The position numbers and the translations under genes were made by a program. Shown piece after piece: positions 46,707-55,231 of a stretch of DNA of 64,000 nt. The stretch is from Desertivibrio insolitus (GTDB lineage: Bacteria; Actinomycetota; Actinomycetes; Actinomycetales; Microbacteriaceae), in NCBI RefSeq assembly GCF_017355965.1, contig NZ_JAFIQW010000002.1, positions 455,170 to 519,169 on the forward strand. The letters run 5' to 3'. Below the pieces are notes generated by a model. The model was not told the origin of the DNA and did not search any database. It saw only the letters and a list, made by a program, of their open reading frames with translations. The first letter of the stretch is position 1. Each line of letters begins with the position of its first letter.

Positions 46707-47302
46707 TGGAGAAGTTCAGCACCGTCACCGGCGTCGCCGTGCCGCTCAAGCGCTCGAACGTCGACACCGACCAGATCATCCCCGCGCAGTTCCTCAAGCG
46801 CGTGACGAAGACAGGCTTCGACGACGCCCTCTTCCACGGCTGGCGCCAGGACCCCGAGTTCATCCTCAACCGGCCGCCGTTCGACCAGGGCCGCATCCTC
46901 GTGGCAGGACCCGACTTCGGCACCGGCTCGAGCCGCGAGCACGCCGTCTGGGCTCTGCGCGACTTCGGCTTCCGCGTCGTGCTGAGCGCACGTTTCGCCG
47001 ACATCTTCCGGGGGAACTCCGGTAAGCAGGGTCTGCTCGCCGCCGTCGTCGCCGAGAGCGACATCGAGCGGATCTGGGACGTGCTCGACGCGAACCCGGG
47101 AATGGAGATGACGGTCGATCTGGTTGCACTAACCGCCACGGCGGGCGACCTCACGGTCTCGTTCGAGATCGATGATTACACTCGCTGGCGGCTGCTCGAG
47201 GGTCTCGACGACATCGGTCTGACCCTGCGCGACGAAGCGCGCATCACGGAATTCGAAGCCCGCCGCGAAGGCTGGCGCCCCACGACCCTCCCGGTCAGAT
47301 AG
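46706..47302 (+). CDS. leuD: 3-isopropylmalate dehydratase, small subunit
   Basis: Partner of LeuC, the mobile swivel domain that completes the active site. 198 residues, normal length. [15 protein letters not shown] (~18-32) and [23 protein letters not shown] (~69-91) are diagnostic. GGAGG in the end of leuC serves its ATG. murA follows after eight bases. Confidence 0.96.
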   Translation: MEKFSTVTGVAVPLKRSNVDTDQIIPAQFLKRVTKTGFDDALFHGWRQDPEFILNRPPFDQGRILVAGPDFGTGSSREHAVWALRDFGFRVVLSARFADIFRGNSGKQGLLAAVVAESDIERIWDVLDANPGMEMTVDLVALTATAGDLTVSFEIDDYTRWRLLEGLDDIGLTLRDEARITEFEARREGWRPTTLPVR

Positions 47303-47310
47303 GACTGCCT

Positions 47311-48675
47311 GTGAACTCGATCGCCTCGCCGAAGCCGGCACCGCGGAGCCCGCTCACCACCATCGAGAGCCTCACGGTGTGGGGTGGCAAGCCGCTGCAG
47401 GGCACGGTGCACGTGCGCGGTGCCAAGAACCTCGTCACCAAGGCGATGGTCGCGGCGCTGCTCGGTGAGACCGAGAGCCTGCTGAAGGACGTCCCGGCCA
47501 TCAGCGACGTCGAGGTCGTCCGCGGCCTGCTCGAGGTGCACGGCGTCGTCGTCACCGAGCCGGAGCCGGGCGAGCTGCTGCTCGACCCGCGCAACGTCAA
47601 GAGCGCGAACTTCGTCGAGATCGAGGTCCACGCCGGTTCGAGCCGCATCCCGATCCTGTTCTGCGGTCCGCTTCTGCACCAGCTCGGCGAGGCGTTCATC
47701 CCCGATCTCGGCGGCTGCCGCATCGGCGACCGTCCGATCGACTTCCACCTCGACGCGCTGCGCAAGTTCGGCGCGGTCGTCGACAAGCAGCCCAACGGCA
47801 TCCACCTCACGGCGCCGAACGGCCTCAAGGGCGCGCACATCGAGCTGCCCTACCCCTCGGTCGGTGCGACCGAGCAGGTGCTCCTCACCGCGGTGCGCGC
47901 CGAGGGTGTCACCGAGCTGAAGAACGCCGCGATCGAGCCCGAGATCATGGACCTCATCGCGATCCTGCAGAAGATGGGCGCGATCATCACGGTCGAGCCG
48001 AACCGCGTCATCTTCATCGAGGGCGTCGAGAAGCTCGGCGGCTACAGCCACCGCGCGATCTTCGACCGCAACGAGGCCGCGAGCTGGGCCTCCGCCGCGC
48101 TCGCGACCGAGGGCGACATCTTCGTCAAGGGCGCGAAGCAGCAGGAGCTGCTCACCTTCCTCAACATCTTCCGCAAGGTCGGCGGCGCGTTCGACGTGGA
48201 GGAGGACGGCATCCGCTTCTACCACCCCGGTGGGGCGCTGAAGCCGATCGTCGTCGAGACCGACGTGCACCCCGGGTTCATGACCGACTGGCAGCAGCCG
48301 CTCGTCGTCGCGCTGACGAAGGCCGAGGGCGTCTCCGTCGTGCACGAGACCGTGTACGAGAACCGCTTCGGCTTCACCGACGCGCTCAACCAGATGGGCG
48401 CCGACATCGTCGTGCACCGCGACGGCCTCGCCGGCGTCACCCGCCGCGTGCCGCGCCGCCCGCTCGAGCAGGCCGCCGTCGTCACCGGTCCGTCGAAGCT
48501 GCACGGCGCCGACGTCCGCGTGCCCGACCTGCGCGGTGGCTTCAGCCACCTCATCGCGGCGCTGACCGCCGAGGGCGAGTCGACGATCACCAACGTCGGC
48601 ATCATCAGCCGCGGGTACGAGCACTTCGGCGAGAAGCTGCAGGCGCTGGGCGCGGACTTCCGCGTGAACGCCTAG
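47311..48675 (+). CDS. murA: UDP-N-acetylglucosamine 1-carboxyvinyltransferase
   Basis: First committed step of peptidoglycan synthesis: transfers enolpyruvate from PEP to UDP-GlcNAc. 454 residues, EPSP-synthase fold. AKNLVTKAMVAALL near the N-terminus is the KN active-site region. The loop GGCRIGDRPID keeps the catalytic cysteine (residue 136), which mycobacteria replace by Asp, so classical fosfomycin sensitivity would be expected at the target level. It has a ~17-residue N-terminal extension. It follows leuD closely and may be co-transcribed. Confidence 0.95.
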   Translation: MNSIASPKPAPRSPLTTIESLTVWGGKPLQGTVHVRGAKNLVTKAMVAALLGETESLLKDVPAISDVEVVRGLLEVHGVVVTEPEPGELLLDPRNVKSANFVEIEVHAGSSRIPILFCGPLLHQLGEAFIPDLGGCRIGDRPIDFHLDALRKFGAVVDKQPNGIHLTAPNGLKGAHIELPYPSVGATEQVLLTAVRAEGVTELKNAAIEPEIMDLIAILQKMGAIITVEPNRVIFIEGVEKLGGYSHRAIFDRNEAASWASAALATEGDIFVKGAKQQELLTFLNIFRKVGGAFDVEEDGIRFYHPGGALKPIVVETDVHPGFMTDWQQPLVVALTKAEGVSVVHETVYENRFGFTDALNQMGADIVVHRDGLAGVTRRVPRRPLEQAAVVTGPSKLHGADVRVPDLRGGFSHLIAALTAEGESTITNVGIISRGYEHFGEKLQALGADFRVNA

Positions 48676-48702
48676 CCCCGGGCCGCCGCCTAAACTCGAA
48701 CG

Positions 48703-49455
48703 GTGCAGAACCGAGCGACGACGCGCGCCAAGTCGGAGAAGACGCCTCTCTGGCTCGGGCTCGCGTCCGTCGCGCTGCCCTTCATCCACGGCATCGCCAA
48801 GCTCAGCATCCGCGGCAAGGAGAACGTCCCGGCATCCGGGCCGTTCATCCTCGCGCCGAACCACTACTCCGAGATCGACCCCCTGATCATGGGCGTCGCG
48901 ATGTACCACTGCGGGCGCATGCCCCGGTTCCTCGCGAAGGCGTCACTGTTCAAGGTGCCCGTGGTGGGCGGCATCCTGCGCGCGAGCGGTCAGGTGCCGG
49001 TCGAGCGCAGCGGGTCGACGCGCACGGCGGACCCGCTCGCCGGGGCCGCCGACCTCATCGCCAAGGGCCACTCGGTCATCGTCTACCCCGAGGGCAGCCT
49101 CACGCGCGATCCGGACCTGTGGCCGATGCGCGGCAAGCTCGGCGCCGTCAAGGCGGCGCTCGCCCACGACATCCCGATCGTCCCCGCGGCGCACTGGGGC
49201 ACGCAGCACGTCATGCCGCGCTACGGCAAGCGCATCAGCCTCTTCCCCCGCAAGCGCATCGACATCGCCTTCGGCGAGCCCGTCGACCTCAGCGAGTTCG
49301 CCGGACGGTCGTCCGATGCCGCGGCGCTCGCGGTCGCGACCGACCGGGTCATGGCGCGGATCGCCGCCCTCCTCGGCGAGCTGCGCGGCGAGACGCCGCC
49401 GGCCGAGCGCTGGGACCCCGCGAAGAACGACCAGACGGAGACGGGACGCTTTTGA
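48703..49455 (+). CDS. plsC: 1-acyl-sn-glycerol-3-phosphate acyltransferase family protein
   Basis: 250 residues. The acyltransferase HX4D motif is NHYSEID (~53-59) and the substrate motif is YPEGSLTRDP (~128-137). Makes phosphatidic acid from lysophosphatidic acid at the membrane; other lysophospholipids are possible. GTG 48703 follows TAAACT (48691-48696) by six bases, a leaderless start. Its TGA overlaps the gpsA TTG by three bases, placing two phospholipid genes together. Confidence 0.9.
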   Translation: MQNRATTRAKSEKTPLWLGLASVALPFIHGIAKLSIRGKENVPASGPFILAPNHYSEIDPLIMGVAMYHCGRMPRFLAKASLFKVPVVGGILRASGQVPVERSGSTRTADPLAGAADLIAKGHSVIVYPEGSLTRDPDLWPMRGKLGAVKAALAHDIPIVPAAHWGTQHVMPRYGKRISLFPRKRIDIAFGEPVDLSEFAGRSSDAAALAVATDRVMARIAALLGELRGETPPAERWDPAKNDQTETGRF

Positions 49456-50477
49456 GTACCACCAACCCGGGCGCCGCGGCGCCCCGCGTCGCCGTGCTCG
49501 GCTCCGGGAGCTGGGGCACCACGTTCGCCAAGGTGCTCGCCGACGGCGGCAACGAGGTCGTGCTCTGGGCCCGCCGCGCCGAGCTCGCCCGCGAGATCAC
49601 CGAGAGCAAGCGCAACAGCGACTACCTGCCGGGCGTCAACCTGCCCCGCTCGCTCCGCGCGACGCACCACCTCGAGGACGCCCTCGCCGGCGCGACGCAG
49701 GTGTACCTGTCCGTGCCGAGTCAGACCCTGCGCGAGAACCTCCGCGCCGCGCTGCCCGTCATTCCCGACGGCGCCGTGCTCGTCAGCCTCATGAAGGGCG
49801 TCGAGAAGGGCACCGGCCTCAGGATGAGCGAGGTCATCGCCCAGGAGGCGGGCGTCGGCCCCGAGCGGATAGCCGTGGCATCCGGGCCCAATCTCGCCCT
49901 CGAGATCGCGCGCGAGCACCCCACCGCCGCCGTCGTGTCGAGCGCGAGCATCGACACCGCGACGACCGTCGCGGCCTCCGCGACCAACGGGTACTTCCGC
50001 TCGTTCGTGAACACGGATGTCATCGGCACCGAGTTCGGCGGCGTGCTGAAGAACCTCATCGCCGTCGCGATCGGCATCGTCGACGGCGTCGGCTACGGCG
50101 AGAACACGAAGGCCTCGATCATCACGCGCGGCCTCGCCGAGATGACGGACTTCGCCGTCGCGTACGGTGCCCAGGCGGGCACCCTCGCCGGGCTCGCGGG
50201 GCTCGGCGACCTCATCGCGACGTGCGAGTCGCCGCTCTCGCGCAACAACACCGCGGGCCGGCTGCTCGGCCAGGGCTACAGCTACCACGACGTCGTGCGG
50301 CAGATGAACCAGACCGCGGAGGGCCTCGCCTCCGTCGCACCGGTGCTCGAACTGGCCAAGGCGAAGGGCGTGGACATGCCCATCGTCGCCCAGGTCGCCG
50401 AGGTGCTCGCCGGTACGCTGGCTCCGCGGGACATCGCCCCGCACCTGACCAGCGACCCGACCCCGCAGGGAGAGTAA
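49452..50477 (+). CDS. gpsA: glycerol-3-phosphate dehydrogenase [NAD(P)+]
   Basis: Makes sn-glycerol 3-phosphate for phospholipids. 341 residues. The N-terminal loop is GSGSWGTTFAKVL (~17-29), the catalytic lysine lies in FGGVLKNLIAVAIGI (~195-209), and GLAGLGDLIATCESPLSRN (~250-268) is conserved. Start: TTG 49452, which overlaps the plsC stop as TTGA; it leaves a ten-residue lead before the Rossmann fold. The TAA shares its last base with the ddl ATG. Confidence 0.94.
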   Translation: MSTTNPGAAAPRVAVLGSGSWGTTFAKVLADGGNEVVLWARRAELAREITESKRNSDYLPGVNLPRSLRATHHLEDALAGATQVYLSVPSQTLRENLRAALPVIPDGAVLVSLMKGVEKGTGLRMSEVIAQEAGVGPERIAVASGPNLALEIAREHPTAAVVSSASIDTATTVAASATNGYFRSFVNTDVIGTEFGGVLKNLIAVAIGIVDGVGYGENTKASIITRGLAEMTDFAVAYGAQAGTLAGLAGLGDLIATCESPLSRNNTAGRLLGQGYSYHDVVRQMNQTAEGLASVAPVLELAKAKGVDMPIVAQVAEVLAGTLAPRDIAPHLTSDPTPQGE

Positions 50478-51565
50478 TGCCCAAGCTGACCGTCGTGATC
50501 CTGTTCGGCGGCCGCTCGAGCGAACACTCCATCAGCTGCGCGACGGCGGGCGGCGTGCTCGGCGCCATCGACCGCGAGCGCTACGACGTGATCCCCGTCG
50601 GCGTCACCCGCGACGGCGCGTTCACCCTGCAGCCGGACGACGCCGACCTGTTCGCGCTGCGCCCCGAGCAGCTGCCCGAGGTCGCCGACAACGGCACGCG
50701 CGTGCTCTGGCCGGAGTCCGCGACGACGCGGGAACTCCGGGTGGCGGAGGACTCCGGCATCCGCTCGCTCGGCGAGGTCGACGTCGTCTTCCCGATCCTC
50801 CACGGCCCCTACGGCGAGGACGGCACCGTGCAGGGGCTCCTCGAGCTGACCGGCCTGCCCTACGTCGGCAACGGCGTGCTCGCGTCGAGCGTCGGCATGG
50901 ACAAGCACTTCACCAAGACCGTGCTCGAGGCGGCCGGCATCGACGTCGCGCCGTGGATCACGGTCGACCCGCGCGGCTGGCAGCGCGACAACGACCTGTG
51001 GCGCCGCCGCGCGCAGGCGCTCGGGCTGCCCGTGTTCGTCAAGCCCGCCCGCGCGGGCTCGAGCGTCGGCGTGACCAAGGTCTCCGAGTGGGACGAGCTC
51101 GACGCCGCCCTAGAGGTCGCGTTCGCCGAGGACAGCAAGGCGCTCATCGAGCAGGCCGTGCCCGGCCGCGAGGTGGAGTGCGCCGTGCTCTCCGGCCGCG
51201 ACGGTGCCGAGCCGCGCGTCAGCGTCGCCGGCGAGATCATTGTCACCGGACGTGACTTCTACGACTTCGAGGCCAAGTACCTCGACGACACCGTCGTGCA
51301 GCTCGTCTGCCCCGCGGACCTCGCCGAGGGCGAGCTCGCCGAGATGCAGCGCGTCGCCGCGCGCGCCTTCGAGGCGATCGGCGGCTCCGGCCTCGCCCGC
51401 GTGGACTTCTTCTACACGGGCGACCGCTTCGTCGTGAACGAGCTCAACACGATGCCGGGCTTCACGCCGATCTCGATGTTCCCCAAGTGCTGGATCGCGT
51501 CGGGCATGACCTACCCGGAGCTGATCGACGAGCTCATCGCGCTCGGGCTCGAGACGGTGCGCTAG
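50477..51565 (+). CDS. ddl: D-alanine--D-alanine ligase
   Basis: ATP-dependent synthesis of D-Ala-D-Ala for peptidoglycan. 362 residues. ILFGGRSSEHSIS (~7-19), HGPYGEDGTVQGLLELTGLPYVGNGVLASSVGMDK (from ~110) and the C-terminal metal-binding NELNTMPGFTPISMFPK (~319-335) are all intact. GGGAGAG serves the ATG. It ends the plsC-gpsA-ddl operon; a weak GGGCGG/CCGCCC hairpin follows the stop. Confidence 0.96.
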   Translation: MPKLTVVILFGGRSSEHSISCATAGGVLGAIDRERYDVIPVGVTRDGAFTLQPDDADLFALRPEQLPEVADNGTRVLWPESATTRELRVAEDSGIRSLGEVDVVFPILHGPYGEDGTVQGLLELTGLPYVGNGVLASSVGMDKHFTKTVLEAAGIDVAPWITVDPRGWQRDNDLWRRRAQALGLPVFVKPARAGSSVGVTKVSEWDELDAALEVAFAEDSKALIEQAVPGREVECAVLSGRDGAEPRVSVAGEIIVTGRDFYDFEAKYLDDTVVQLVCPADLAEGELAEMQRVAARAFEAIGGSGLARVDFFYTGDRFVVNELNTMPGFTPISMFPKCWIASGMTYPELIDELIALGLETVR

Positions 51566-51723
51566 GCGGGCGGTCCCGCCCTTCGAGGCATTCCTCCGAC
51601 GCTTCTCAGGGCGCACAGTGTGCGCCTCTCGAGTGCTGAGGAGCGCTGGGTGCCCTCCCGCGTCGTGAGGAGCCGCGAAGCGGCGTCTGGGACGACGCCC
51701 CACCCCACGCGCGGTTCCTTCAA

Positions 51724-51790
51724 CAGGACATCGCGCGCGACGCGCCGTTCCGGGCGCCGCCGTGTCCGGCGAGTCGCGCGCTCTGTCCTG
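51724..51790. repeat. inverted repeat, 6+9 bp arms
   Basis: CAGGAC then GCGCGCGAC on the left pair exactly with GTCGCGCGC then GTCCTG on the right, with a three-base internal bulge on each side and a 31-base loop that can itself fold (GCGCC/GGCGC). Confidence 0.7.
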
Positions 51791-51800
51791 CTGGCGGGAT

Positions 51801-51897
51801 GCGCGTGGCGTCTGTAGGAGGCCGAGACGCGACGCGCCGTCGGCGGCCACTGGTGCAAGGTGTGTCGCGGCGCGCTTTCCTACAGACGCCACCGCGC
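51801..51897. repeat. 97-base long hairpin, 15-bp perfect arms
   Basis: GTGGCGTCTGTAGGA (51805-51819) is the exact reverse complement of 51878-51892. Inside it, CGCGACGCGCC (51828-51838) pairs with GGTGTGTCGCG (51859-51869) with two G-T pairs; outside, GCGC pairs with GCGC past a one-base bulge. It may be a structured RNA or a miniature palindromic element. Confidence 0.7.
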
Positions 51898-52062
51898 CGC
51901 TTCCGATGCCGCAAGCAGAGCGACCTCCGCGCGCGGAGCGGCTGCGCCCACGCTGCCCGAGGCATCCGCGGCTGGGCCCACGCCCGGACCCGCCACCAGG
52001 CGGAGCCCCACTCCGCCCACAGACGGATGCCACGCGCATCCGCCTCTCGGTACTTTCTCAGC

Positions 52063-53076
52063 ATGAGTGACACGACGACCCCGCCGAGCCCCTCCCGCGA
52101 GCACCGCCGCCGCGCCGCCGCCGACCGTCAACGTGCCCGCAACGCCGAGGCGCCCGCGATCCCCACCACGGTGCCGTGGCGCGCGGTCGCCGTCTTCGCG
52201 GCCGTGTCCGTCGGGCTCGCATGGCTCGTGCAGCTCCCGGTGTGGCTGTCGGGGGAGGGGCTCGCGAGCCCCCTGTTCACTCCGCTGACGCTCGTCATGA
52301 TGTTCACGCCGGCCGTCGCCGCGCTCGTCGCGGTGCGGGTGCAGCGCCCGGCGGCCCCGGCGCGGATGCTCGGGCTCGTGCCGATCCGGCCGGCCTGGCG
52401 CACGTTCGGCTTCGCCGCCGCGATGCTCGTCGCCCTGCCGCTGATCTCCTTCGCGGCGCTCGCGCTCGGGCAGGTGCTCGGCTTCGTCGAGTTCGACTTC
52501 TCGTTCGCGGCGCTCGCGCAGCTGCTCGAGTCGCAGGGCGGCCAGCCCGTTCCGCCGGAGCTGCTGCCGACCCTCGCGATCGTGTCGCTGATCGCCCTCC
52601 CCGTGAACTCGCTCGTCACGAGCGTCGCGACCTTCGGTGAGGAGCTCGGCTGGCGCGGCTGGCTGCTCCCGGCGCTCCGCCCGCTCGGCACCTGGCCGGC
52701 CCTCGTGCTCTCCGGCGCCTTCTGGGGCCTCTGGCACACGCCCGTCATCCTGCTCGGTTACAACTTCGGCGTCACGGATGCCTCCGGCGTGCTCTTCATG
52801 ACGATCGCGTGCGTCTTCCTCGGCGTCCTGCTCGGCTGGACCCGTCTGCGCACCGCCTCGGTGTGGCCGGCCGTGCTCGCCCACGGCGCGATCAACACGG
52901 CGACGCCGCTGTTCCTCGTGACCTTCCTCGTGCCCGAGCCGGGCAGCGTGCACGGCACGATCCTCGGGGTCGCGGGCTGGATCGTGCTGGCGGTCGTGAT
53001 CGCGGTGCTCGTGCTGCTCGGTCAGTTCCGCAAGCAGCCGCAGCCGGGACTGACGCTCGCGGAGTCCGCGGAGTAG
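52063..53076 (+). CDS. CPBP family intramembrane glutamic endopeptidase
   Basis: 337 residues, about eight helices after a ~35-residue Arg/Pro-rich cytoplasmic tail. Motif 1 FGEELGWRGW (~190-199), motif 2 FWGLWHTP (~221-228) and the C-terminal HGAINT (~273-278) form the Abi/CPBP catalytic set with paired glutamates and histidines. Substrates of bacterial members are mostly unknown; some process prenylated or peptide substrates. The ATG follows TACTTT by six bases (leaderless). Convergent with the next gene, one base apart. Confidence 0.88.
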   Translation: MSDTTTPPSPSREHRRRAAADRQRARNAEAPAIPTTVPWRAVAVFAAVSVGLAWLVQLPVWLSGEGLASPLFTPLTLVMMFTPAVAALVAVRVQRPAAPARMLGLVPIRPAWRTFGFAAAMLVALPLISFAALALGQVLGFVEFDFSFAALAQLLESQGGQPVPPELLPTLAIVSLIALPVNSLVTSVATFGEELGWRGWLLPALRPLGTWPALVLSGAFWGLWHTPVILLGYNFGVTDASGVLFMTIACVFLGVLLGWTRLRTASVWPAVLAHGAINTATPLFLVTFLVPEPGSVHGTILGVAGWIVLAVVIAVLVLLGQFRKQPQPGLTLAESAE

Positions 53077-53077
53077 C

Positions 53078-53608
53078 TCAGCCCTCGGCGGGAGCCGACG
53101 GGGAGGGCGACGGCGTCGCGCCCTCCTGCCCCGGCGTCACGAGGCTGTCCTCGACGTCGGTGCACTCCTGCCCGGTGGGCTCGGTGAAGGAGAGCACGTC
53201 GTGCAGCTCGAAGAGCACGAGCCCCGGCGACGTGCGGTCACGGTCGACGACGACCTGCACGGCCGGGTCGCGGCCGAAGGTCGTGAACGTGACGGTGCCC
53301 TCCTCGCCCTCGCGCAGCCAGTAGACGTCCTCGACCTGCACGCAGGGCAGCGGGGACGCCGCGACCGGCTCGAGCCCGCAGCGCAGCAGCACCGCGGCGG
53401 GGTCGCCCCACGCCGACGTCGCCTGCGCGTTCGTCTCGCGCTGCTCGAGCTCGTCGATGACCTCGGGCAGGCGCACGACGACGTCGGCGCAGCGCGGATC
53501 GGTCGCGTTCTCCGCGGCGGTCATCGCGACCGGGGCGCTGCAGCCCGACAGGGCGAGCGCGGCGAGGAGAGCGGCGACCGCCCGGCGGGAACGGAGCGAG
53601 CGGGACAT
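53078..53608 (-). CDS. DUF3515 family lipoprotein
   Basis: 176 residues. Signal peptide with lipobox LSGC (Cys ~22) and a mature part with DPRCADVVVRLPEVIDELEQRETNAQATSAWGDPAAVLLRCGLEP (from ~37; two conserved cysteines), the DUF3515 pattern. Function unknown; the family habitually lies between ddl and thiL in actinobacteria. The C-terminus is a Pro/Ser-rich tail. ATG 53608 follows a minus-strand TAGCCT (53616-53621) by seven bases. Confidence 0.88.
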   Translation of the reverse strand: MSRSLRSRRAVAALLAALALSGCSAPVAMTAAENATDPRCADVVVRLPEVIDELEQRETNAQATSAWGDPAAVLLRCGLEPVAASPLPCVQVEDVYWLREGEEGTVTFTTFGRDPAVQVVVDRDRTSPGLVLFELHDVLSFTEPTGQECTDVEDSLVTPGQEGATPSPSPSAPAEG

Positions 53609-53615
53609 CGCACTC

Positions 53616-53625
53616 AGGCTACCGT
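53616..53625. promoter_or_regulatory. overlapping divergent -10 elements (DUF3515 gene / thiL)
   Basis: AGGCTACCGT contains the minus-strand TAGCCT (53616-53621) and the plus-strand TACCGT (53620-53625), sharing two bases. Each ends six or seven bases before its start codon. The whole intergenic gap is 23 bases. Confidence 0.65.
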
Positions 53626-53631
53626 TCAAGG

Positions 53632-54627
53632 GTGGACACGACGGATGCCGCGACCCTCGGCGAACTCGGCGAGCTGGCCGTGCTCGCGCGGCTGTTCCCG
53701 AGGCTGCCCGCCGCGTCATCCGCCCTGCTCGGTCCAGGCGACGACGCCGCCGTGATCGCCTCGCCCGACGGCCGCGTCGTGATGACGACCGACCTCATGG
53801 TGCACGGCCCCGACTTCCGGCTCGCCTGGTCGGCACCCGAGGAGCTCGGCTGGAAGGCCGCGGCCACGAACCTCTCCGACGTGGCGGCGATGGGCGCCCG
53901 CCCCACCGCGCTCGTCGTCGCGCTCGCCGCGCCCGCGGCCACGCCGGTCGCGCTGCTCGAGGGCATCGCGGACGGACTGCGCGAGGCGTGCTCCGCCCTC
54001 GCTCCCGGCTGCGGCGTCGTCGGCGGCGACCTCTCCGTCTCCTCGACCCTCACGGTCGCCGTCACCGCGATCGGCGACCTCGAGGGTCGCGCGCCCGTGC
54101 TGCGCTCCGGCGCGCGCCCCGGCGACGTCGTCGCGGTCTCCGGGCCGCTCGGCGAGGCCGCGGGCGGACTCGCCCTGCTCTTCGAGCGGGGCACGGATGC
54201 CGCGGGCGAGCCCTCCGCGCAGGCCGCCGCCCGGCTCCGCGAGGAGGCCCCCGCCCTGCTCGCGGCGCAGCTCGCCCCGCGCCCGCCGATCGCCGACGGA
54301 GTCGCCGCCGCGGTCGCCGGCGCGACAGCGATGCTGGACCTCAGCGACGGTCTCACGAAGGACGCCCGCCGGGTCGCCCGCGCGAGCGCGGTCTCGATCG
54401 ACCTCGACTCCGCCGCGGTCGGCGGGAGGCTCGCCCTCGACGGGGGCGAGGACCACTCCCTCTTCGCGACGTTCCCCGCCGACGCGGCGCTGCCCGGCGG
54501 CTTCCGGCCGCTCGGCCGCGTCGTCGACGCCGGCGCCGCGGGTCCGCAGCTGCTCGTCGACGGCCGCCCCTACGAGGCCGACTCGGGCTGGGACCCGTAC
54601 GCGGGCTGGAACGGAGGCGCCGGATGA
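53632..54627 (+). CDS. thiL: thiamine-monophosphate kinase
   Basis: ATP-dependent phosphorylation of thiamine phosphate to thiamine diphosphate. 331 residues, AIRS/PurM fold. GPGDDAAVI (~35-43), TTDLMVHGPDF (~52-62) and GGDLSVS (~131-137) are Mg-ATP and substrate loops, and MLDLSDGLTKDARR (~236-249) is the second motif. GTG 53632 has a leaderless promoter. Its TGA overlaps a tiny ORF that leads into rsmD. Confidence 0.93.
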   Translation: MDTTDAATLGELGELAVLARLFPRLPAASSALLGPGDDAAVIASPDGRVVMTTDLMVHGPDFRLAWSAPEELGWKAAATNLSDVAAMGARPTALVVALAAPAATPVALLEGIADGLREACSALAPGCGVVGGDLSVSSTLTVAVTAIGDLEGRAPVLRSGARPGDVVAVSGPLGEAAGGLALLFERGTDAAGEPSAQAAARLREEAPALLAAQLAPRPPIADGVAAAVAGATAMLDLSDGLTKDARRVARASAVSIDLDSAAVGGRLALDGGEDHSLFATFPADAALPGGFRPLGRVVDAGAAGPQLLVDGRPYEADSGWDPYAGWNGGAG

Positions 54628-54659
54628 CGCGGCGCGAGCGCACCGAGGAGGCGCGATGA
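54624..54659 (+). CDS. 11-codon coupling mini-ORF between thiL and rsmD
   Basis: ATG 54624 overlaps the thiL stop (ATGA) and its own TGA overlaps the rsmD ATG (ATGA). It encodes MTRRERTEEAR and contains GAGGAGG, the ribosome site for rsmD. Probably a translational relay; the peptide itself need not matter. Confidence 0.4.
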   Translation: MTRRERTEEAR

Positions 54660-55231
54660 CCCGGATCATCGCCGGCTTCGCCGGCTCCCTCACCCTGCGG
54701 GTGCCGCCCACCGGCACCCGCCCGACGAGTGACCGCGTTCGCGAGGCGATCTTCAGTGCCCTCGAGGCGCGCGACGCGATAGAGGGCGCCCGCGTGCTCG
54801 ACCTCTACTCCGGCACCGGGGCGCTCGGGCTCGAGGCGGCGTCGCGCGGCGCGGCATCCGTCACCCTCGTCGACCGCAACAACCACGCCACCCGGATCGG
54901 CCGCGACAACGCAGAGCTCGTGCGCCGCCGCGCGCCGAAGGGCAGCGACCTGGAGATCGTCGTGACGAGCGCGCCCGTGCAGACCTTCCTGCAGGGCACG
55001 CAGGGGGAGTGGGACCTCGTGTTCCTCGACCCGCCCTACGACCTCGGCGGCGCGGAGCTCGGCCACAACCTCGACATGCTCGTGCGCAGGCTGGCCCCGG
55101 GCGCGACGGTCGTCGTCGAGCGCAGCGCCCGCGACCGCGCGCCGCAGTGGCCCGAGGGGCTCGAGCTCGACCGGCGTAAGGACTACGGCGAGACCGCCGT
55201 CTACTGGCTGAGCACGCCAGAGACGGGCTAG
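54656..55231 (+). CDS. rsmD: 16S rRNA (guanine(966)-N(2))-methyltransferase
   Basis: 191 residues, SAM-dependent rRNA modification. N-terminal RIIAGFAGSLTLRVPPTGTRPTSDRVREAIFS, seen from ~3, is the RsmD opening; DLYSGTGALGLEAASRGA (~49-66) binds SAM; DPPYDL (~124-129) is the catalytic DPPY. GAGGAGG precedes the ATG. Its TAG and the TAG of the convergent next gene overlap in the single palindrome CTAG (55228-55231). Confidence 0.93.
   Translation: MTRIIAGFAGSLTLRVPPTGTRPTSDRVREAIFSALEARDAIEGARVLDLYSGTGALGLEAASRGAASVTLVDRNNHATRIGRDNAELVRRRAPKGSDLEIVVTSAPVQTFLQGTQGEWDLVFLDPPYDLGGAELGHNLDMLVRRLAPGATVVVERSARDRAPQWPEGLELDRRKDYGETAVYWLSTPETG

Larger units (their letters stand above)
51566..52062. 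other. gene-free block with several inverted repeats
   Basis: 497 bases with no ORF of convincing codon use. It holds at least four hairpin-forming pieces: GGCGCAC/GTGCGCC (51609-51627 area), the large pairs at 51724-51790 and 51801-51897 listed separately, and CGGATGC/GCATCCG (52024-52042), another inverted pair of the genome word. A -10 TACTTT (52051-52056) for the next gene lies at its end. Confidence 0.6.

Noticed and set aside
51799-52062. N-terminal extension of the CPBP protease into the hairpin block
   Set aside because: The extra residues would come from the inverted repeats. TACTTT six bases before ATG 52063 marks a leaderless start.
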